Positions 6,521-9,896 of a stretch of 9,896 bases of DNA are shown here, piece by piece. The notes below the pieces were generated by a model. The model saw only the letters and a program-made list of their open reading frames with translations, was not told where the DNA came from and searched no databases. The stretch comes from Nitrososphaerales archaeon TH5893 (lineage in GTDB: Archaea; Thermoproteota; Nitrososphaeria; Nitrososphaerales; Nitrososphaeraceae): the NCBI GenBank assembly GCA_014523685.1, contig JAATVT010000086.1, forward strand, positions 1 through 9,896, read 5' to 3'. The first letter of the stretch is position 1. Every line of letters starts with the position of its first letter. The position numbers and the translations under genes are program-made.

Positions 6521-7362
6521 CTCATTTCCTTAGAAGATGGAAATATGGAAAGGTTACCTGACTTATATCCTCCAGTGTCAATGGTTACAAATCTGAACCC
6601 TTGCTTTTTGACTTGTCGGTCCAAGGCGTGGAGTTTAGCGATATCGAACAATTTGCTTAATTCCTCACTTGGGATTTCAATCCTTGCAATTTCGCCATAA
6701 TCCCTCACTCGAACCTGTGATACAGAAAAAAGTGCCTTAACAATTGTTTCAGCATTTTCGATCCTCCTTAACTTGTCGTATGTAATAGTAATTCCTGTTG
6801 GAATTCTTGAGGCGAGACAGGCGTTCGAGGGTCTATTGTGGACAGAGAGGCCAGAGTATCGTGCTATTGCTCGAACTTGATCTTTATTGACACCGCATTC
6901 AACTAGAGGACTTCTTATTCCATTTTCTTTCAATGCTCTAATACCTGGTCTGATATCGGATAGATCATCCATTTGTGTTCCGTCCACTATCAAACCAGCA
7001 CCTAATTTTCTCGCTTCCTCTAATAGATGAGATGCCAGCTCCGCCCGACAATGATAACACCTTGAGGCATTGTTCTTTATAAATTGAGGATTAGCCAGCT
7101 CATTATAACCAATAATTTTGTGCGTGATTTTTAGTTCCTTGGCAATGTTCTTGGCTGAAGCTAATTCGTCATTTGATAGTGTGTCATAATTAGCAGTTAT
7201 GGCAATTGCATCATTGTCGAGAGCCTTTTTTGCAGCGAATGCAACCACTGCACTGTCTACACCTCCAGAAAATGCGATAATGACAGGTTTCGTGTTGTTC
7301 ATGAACCATTCTACAATATTGAACAGATTCTTTTCCTCTGAACACAATTTACATTTCTCCAA
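6517..7362 (-). CDS. larE: LarE, sulfurtransferase of nickel-pincer cofactor synthesis
   Basis: A 281-residue PP-loop ATP pyrophosphatase of the LarE family. LarE adenylates the carboxylates of pyridinium-3,5-biscarboxylic acid mononucleotide and replaces them with thiocarboxylates. Visible: the PP-loop SGGVDS (32-37), CYHC (102-105), DGTQMDDLSDIRPG (127-140), SPLVECGVNKDQVRAIAR (151-168), ACLASRIPTG (181-190) and RVRDYGEIARIE (218-229). Cys182 corresponds to the sacrificial Cys176 of Lactiplantibacillus LarE. With Cys102 and Cys105 it makes the three-Cys set known from [4Fe-4S]-dependent LarE. An extra N-terminal CxxC (Cys4, Cys7) is present. The start is TTG at 7362, the only start codon between an in-frame stop at 7384-7386 and the conserved region. 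It overlaps larC by 14 bases and the desulfurase gene by 4. Confidence 0.93.
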   Translation of the reverse strand: MEKCKLCSEEKNLFNIVEWFMNNTKPVIIAFSGGVDSAVVAFAAKKALDNDAIAITANYDTLSNDELASAKNIAKELKITHKIIGYNELANPQFIKNNASRCYHCRAELASHLLEEARKLGAGLIVDGTQMDDLSDIRPGIRALKENGIRSPLVECGVNKDQVRAIARYSGLSVHNRPSNACLASRIPTGITITYDKLRRIENAETIVKALFSVSQVRVRDYGEIARIEIPSEELSKLFDIAKLHALDRQVKKQGFRFVTIDTGGYKSGNLSIFPSSKEMR

Positions 7363-8596
7363 ATCGTTGAATTGTTTCTGACCTTACCAAATCCAATATT
7401 CTCTTTGTTGGCAAACCTGTGATCCGAGATATATTCCTTATATCTTCAAACTCTGGCTTGATGTTAATTATGACTCCTCTTAGGTCTCTCGCTATTTTTA
7501 CCCGTATGTTGAAGAACCTACCATTTATCGACATAGAGGTAGTAATAATATTTCTTGGAATGACCACCCGACTTACTTCTTGGACTCGTGCTCCCAACGT
7601 ACCTGATTCTGCGAAAAGAATTTCCAAAATGTTGTCTAAATCCTTAGCATCAGAAATAATCTTGACAAGGAAAGTTGGTCTATTTTTCTTTGATAGTGCT
7701 TGAACGACCGAGATATCAAGGGCACCAGCTTTGTCCAATTGTTCAATCATGTTCCCAATAATTTCACCAGAGAGGTCATCAATATTAGTTTCAACTATGA
7801 AAACAGTATTTGTTGTAACGTCACCGGAGATCGGTGATCTGCCTATAAGGAGTCTCAAAATATTGGGTACATTCTTGAAACATTTATGTCCTGCTCCATA
7901 TCCAACTTTCTCAGGCCTAATAGCAGGATAGTAGTCTAGTCCATGATTACATAATGTAACTAACAACGCTGCCCCGGTGGGGGTAGTTAATTCTTCTTCT
8001 ATATTAGTTCCGAGCAGACTAAATGGTAATCCCTTAAATATCTCGATAATAGCGTTCCCTGGGTTAGGAACAGGGCCGTGAGAAAAGCTAAATTGTCCGG
8101 AACCCACTGCAATCCTTGTGGAATAGATTTTAGAATTGAAGAGATCTAAGTCCTCCAGGGCTACTGCACATCCGATCAAGTCAGCGAAGGTATCAATGCT
8201 TGAAGCTTCATGTAAGTAAACATTATTGAAACGCTCTCCGTGAACTCTAGATTCTGCCCTTATGATTTTTTTCATTGACTCTAGCGCAAACACCTTTGCC
8301 CTAGCACTCAATCCGATATGCTCGCAGCATCGAGAAAGTGAGGTATAGATTTCCGATCCTCTCCTGACGGAGGTTCCGTCATGATAAATTAGCGCAAGCT
8401 GGGTAGCTTTGAACCCAGAAACTAGCTTCCTAGCGAAGGTCACCTTGGAGATGGAACATCCTCTAAGAAAATTCTGGCATTCAAAAATTGCCGTAGTAAC
8501 TCGATTCTTATTTGCCCCAGCGTCTACTAGGCTGCTAAGCAACATATCCCCTGAAATTCCGCTAATCTGGCAATCGATGACAGCAATTTTTCCCAT
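7349..8596 (-). CDS. larC: LarC, nickel insertase of nickel-pincer cofactor synthesis
   Basis: A 415-residue full-length LarC (formerly DUF111/TIGR00299). LarC inserts nickel into the bis-thiocarboxylated mononucleotide in a CTP-dependent cyclometallation, giving the nickel-pincer nucleotide. The N-terminal (LarC1) part holds IDCQISGISGDMLLSSLVDAG (about 7-27), LHEASSIDTFADLIG (128-142), GSGQFSFSHGPVPNPG (165-180), TTPTGAALL (204-212) and VGYGAGHK (231-238). The C-terminal (LarC2) part starts near 266 with VETNIDDLSGEI and holds LDKAGALDI (287-295) and KKNRPTF (303-309). The usual HFHE is YLHE here. It is one uninterrupted ORF, unlike L. plantarum, where LarC1 and LarC2 are joined by a ribosomal frameshift. 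It is the first gene of the minus-strand operon, with a TATA box 26 bases before its ATG. Confidence 0.92.
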   Translation of the reverse strand: MGKIAVIDCQISGISGDMLLSSLVDAGANKNRVTTAIFECQNFLRGCSISKVTFARKLVSGFKATQLALIYHDGTSVRRGSEIYTSLSRCCEHIGLSARAKVFALESMKKIIRAESRVHGERFNNVYLHEASSIDTFADLIGCAVALEDLDLFNSKIYSTRIAVGSGQFSFSHGPVPNPGNAIIEIFKGLPFSLLGTNIEEELTTPTGAALLVTLCNHGLDYYPAIRPEKVGYGAGHKCFKNVPNILRLLIGRSPISGDVTTNTVFIVETNIDDLSGEIIGNMIEQLDKAGALDISVVQALSKKNRPTFLVKIISDAKDLDNILEILFAESGTLGARVQEVSRVVIPRNIITTSMSINGRFFNIRVKIARDLRGVIINIKPEFEDIRNISRITGLPTKRILDLVRSETIQRFGEM

Positions 8597-8618
8597 TGAA
8601 GTGATAGTGAGGTATTCT

Positions 8619-8626
8619 TATTTATA
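8619..8626 (-). promoter_or_regulatory. TATA box of the larC-larE-desulfurase operon
   Basis: TATAAATA on the minus strand, in the context TTTTGTATAAATAAG, is centred 26 bases before the A of the larC ATG at 8596. This is the textbook leaderless spacing, and the 20 bases before the ATG carry no Shine-Dalgarno motif. It is the best promoter call in the window. Confidence 0.65.
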
Positions 8627-8670
8627 CAAAACCTAGCGACAGGAATTTAAGGATAATAGGATTAGTTGCC

Positions 8671-8683
8671 GAGAATTATTCTC
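8671..8683. repeat. 13-bp perfect palindrome in the larC/mdh divergent promoter region
   Basis: GAGAAT-T-ATTCTC is a perfect 6+1+6 inverted repeat near the middle of the 198-base divergent region. It lies about 45 bases upstream of the larC TATA box and about 80 bases upstream of the mdh TATA box. GAGAATT recurs at 9730-9736, just before larB. An operator role is plausible but unproven; a few such palindromes are expected by chance in 10 kb. Confidence 0.35.
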
Positions 8684-8762
8684 CACATGAAAGTAATTGT
8701 CTCCCAAATAACTGCGAAACCACCCATAACAGACATTTTTTGCACGCATAGGATTTGTAAGA

Positions 8763-8770
8763 CTTATAAG
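8763..8770 (+). promoter_or_regulatory. TATA box of the mdh-larB unit
   Basis: CTTATAAG is centred about 28 bases before the mdh ATG at 8795, which would put the transcription start very near the ATG. A GGGGTGA Shine-Dalgarno motif at 8780-8786, 8 bases before the ATG, would then be partly or wholly untranscribed, so the actual start needs to be a little upstream for it to matter. Confidence 0.5.
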
Positions 8771-8779
8771 GTAAATTCT

Positions 8780-8786
8780 GGGGTGA
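8780..8786 (+). promoter_or_regulatory. Shine-Dalgarno site of mdh
   Basis: GGGGTGA complements the archaeal 16S rRNA 3' end and ends 8 bases before the ATG at 8795. An in-frame TGA sits directly before that ATG (8792-8794), so no longer start exists. Confidence 0.5.
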
Positions 8787-8794
8787 CTTTCTGA

Positions 8795-9712
8795 ATGACT
8801 ATTACTATTATAGGATCGGGGAAGGTCGGAGCATCTGCAGCTTTAAACTGTGGACTTAGGGAATTAGATGACGTGCTTCTTCTTGATATTGTGCAAGGTT
8901 TACCTCAGGGAGAAGCTATGGATATAAACCATCAGCTATCAGAGAGGGGCATAGATTGTTACGTCCAAGGAAGCAATGACTATCATGACATGCAAGGATC
9001 TGATATTGTTGTTCTAGTCGCGGGGATTGGTAGAAAACCTGGAATGACTCGTATGGACTTGTTGAAAACTAACTCGGGAATTGTAGGAGAGGTAGCACAA
9101 CAGATACGAGAATATGCTGATGAATGTAAACTCATAGTTGTAACGAATCCCTTGGATCCTATGACATTTGTTGCGTTAAAACAAACTGGGTTTAGAAGGA
9201 ATATGGTTATGGGTATGGGTGGTATGCTGGATCTATCACGTTTCAAGAATTTTATTTCTGAGGCTCTTGAAATTTCGAGGGGGTCCATCCATGCAATGGT
9301 TATAGGTGAGCACGGAGAGAATATGTTACCATTAATTCGATTCTCTTCAATAGCTGGGATTCCACTCCAGGAATTTTTGTCAGATGGGCAAACAAGCGAA
9401 ATCTTTGAAAAAACTAGGAATGTGGCTGCTCAGGTCATATCCGCCAAAGGTGCAACCACTCATGCCCCCGGAAATGCAATAGCTACCATTGCCGAGGCAA
9501 TAATCAGAGATAAGAAATCAGTTATCCCTGTCTCTACCTTCTTGGATGGAGAATATGGAGCACATAATTTGTGCATTGGAGTTCCAGCAGTTATAGGATC
9601 AAATGGTTTGGATAAAATCATTGAGCTAAGACTGAATGACTATGAAAAAAAAATATTTAATAAAGGGGTCCTTGACGTTAAGGGAGCAATTGAATCAATA
9701 GGACTAAATTAA
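8795..9712 (+). CDS. mdh: Malate dehydrogenase, LDH-like type
   Basis: A 305-residue NAD-dependent 2-hydroxyacid dehydrogenase that interconverts malate and oxaloacetate. The Rossmann loop is [10 protein letters not shown] (5-14), and Asp31 at the end of the second strand (LLLDIVQG) favours NAD over NADP. The substrate-specificity residue, position 102 in LDH numbering, is Arg80 ([11 protein letters not shown]), which selects malate rather than lactate (Gln there). The rest of the active site is present: Arg86, Asn118 (VTNPLDP), Asp146 and Arg149 (MLDLSRF), and catalytic His173 (GEHGENMLP). Length and motifs fit the tetrameric LDH-like MDH group. It is transcribed away from larC and is followed, 38 bases on, by larB, so the two may be co-transcribed. 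In autotrophic Thaumarchaeota MDH serves the partial TCA reactions; a direct link to the Lar pathway is inference only. Confidence 0.93.
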   Translation: MTITIIGSGKVGASAALNCGLRELDDVLLLDIVQGLPQGEAMDINHQLSERGIDCYVQGSNDYHDMQGSDIVVLVAGIGRKPGMTRMDLLKTNSGIVGEVAQQIREYADECKLIVVTNPLDPMTFVALKQTGFRRNMVMGMGGMLDLSRFKNFISEALEISRGSIHAMVIGEHGENMLPLIRFSSIAGIPLQEFLSDGQTSEIFEKTRNVAAQVISAKGATTHAPGNAIATIAEAIIRDKKSVIPVSTFLDGEYGAHNLCIGVPAVIGSNGLDKIIELRLNDYEKKIFNKGVLDVKGAIESIGLN

Positions 9713-9750
9713 GGTTGATAATCAATAATGAGAATTCTTACTAAACTAAA

Positions 9751-9896
9751 TTGAACCTCACAGATATTCTCACTAGATTAAGTAAAGGTGAGACAACCGT
9801 CAAAAATGCTCTAAGAGAAATTTCAATGTTCTCAGTAGAGACTATAGAGGAAAACCTGGCCAAAATAGATACGGGTAGAGACATACGAAAACGCAC
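9751..9896 (+). CDS. larB: LarB, carboxylase/hydrolase of nickel-pincer cofactor synthesis (5' part, cut by window edge)
   Basis: The frame is open from TTG at 9751 to the right edge: 48 residues, no stop. An in-frame TAA at 9742-9744 leaves this TTG as the start. The N-terminus matches the LarB pattern: a short helix (LTDILTRLSKGETTV), an Ala-Leu-rich helix, then ENLAKIDTGRDIRKR, resembling the family's 'AKLD..RE.R.G.PEVI' segment. LarB carboxylates nicotinic acid adenine dinucleotide at C5 and hydrolyses it to the biscarboxylated mononucleotide that LarE uses. The catalytic AIR-carboxylase-like domain lies beyond the window. The call rests on this short match plus larC and larE in the same window. 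GATAATCAATAA at 9718-9729 might be a weak TATA box at the leaderless distance. Confidence 0.72.
   Translation, partial: MNLTDILTRLSKGETTVKNALREISMFSVETIEENLAKIDTGRDIRKR

Noticed and set aside
7349..7362. Possible frameshift between larC and larE
   Set aside because: Both proteins are complete with their own stop and start. The 14-base overlap is ordinary operon packing.
7419..7703. Plus-strand ORFs opposite larC (7419-7703, 7731-7931, 8409-8636)
   Set aside because: They are antisense shadows of an intact LarC. The 8409-8636 ORF also runs through the larC promoter without a start signal of its own.
8983..9288. Minus-strand ORF of 101 codons inside mdh
   Set aside because: It is antisense to a gene with intact MDH motifs, and its product has no family pattern. 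It is a shadow frame.
1..9896. Mobile elements, CRISPR arrays, toxin-antitoxin or defence genes
   Set aside because: No transposase, terminal repeats, regularly spaced repeats or known defence domains were seen. The unusual content is metabolic.

Overview
The window looks like archaeal, most probably thaumarchaeal (Nitrososphaeria), chromosomal DNA. It is AT-rich and gene-dense. Archaeal TATA boxes lie about 25-32 bases before several start codons, implying leaderless or nearly leaderless mRNAs. Other genes carry GGTGA/GGAG-type Shine-Dalgarno motifs, and TTG is used as a start about as often as ATG. The acyl-CoA carboxylase operon has the order I recall for ammonia-oxidising Thaumarchaeota (carboxyltransferase, biotin carboxylase, biotin carrier). 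The taxonomic call is inference; no rRNA or marker gene is present.

Layout. (1) 1-421: the 3' end of an unrecognised gene entering from the left edge. (2) 422-776: about 355 bases without a gene, holding small inverted repeats and an orphan TATA box. (3) 777-989: a 70-residue coiled-coil-like small protein. (4) 1104-4702 (+): a tight operon for acetyl-/propionyl-CoA carboxylase, the enzyme that fixes bicarbonate twice per turn of the 3-hydroxypropionate/4-hydroxybutyrate cycle. (5) 8596-4765 (-), convergent with the acc operon: larC, larE, an IscS/NifS-type cysteine desulfurase and a BCP/PrxQ-type peroxiredoxin. The first three genes overlap. (6) 8597-8794: a divergent promoter region with a 13-bp palindrome. 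(7) 8795-9896 (+): an LDH-like malate dehydrogenase, then the 5' end of larB, cut by the right edge.

How the genes fit together. LarB, LarE and LarC are the three enzymes that make the nickel-pincer nucleotide (NPN) cofactor of LarA-family 2-hydroxyacid racemases/epimerases from nicotinic acid adenine dinucleotide. All three are here, split over two divergent units, with a cysteine desulfurase translationally coupled to the sulfur-inserting enzyme LarE. This LarE has the three cysteines (C102, C105, C182) expected of an iron-sulfur-cluster-dependent, non-sacrificial sulfurtransferase. The desulfurase is therefore a natural candidate sulfur supplier. No LarA homologue is visible; it may lie beyond the right edge or elsewhere. 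Malate dehydrogenase directly before larB hints that the NPN-dependent enzyme could act on malate or a related 2-hydroxyacid. I see no tRNA, rRNA, CRISPR array, insertion sequence or phage gene.
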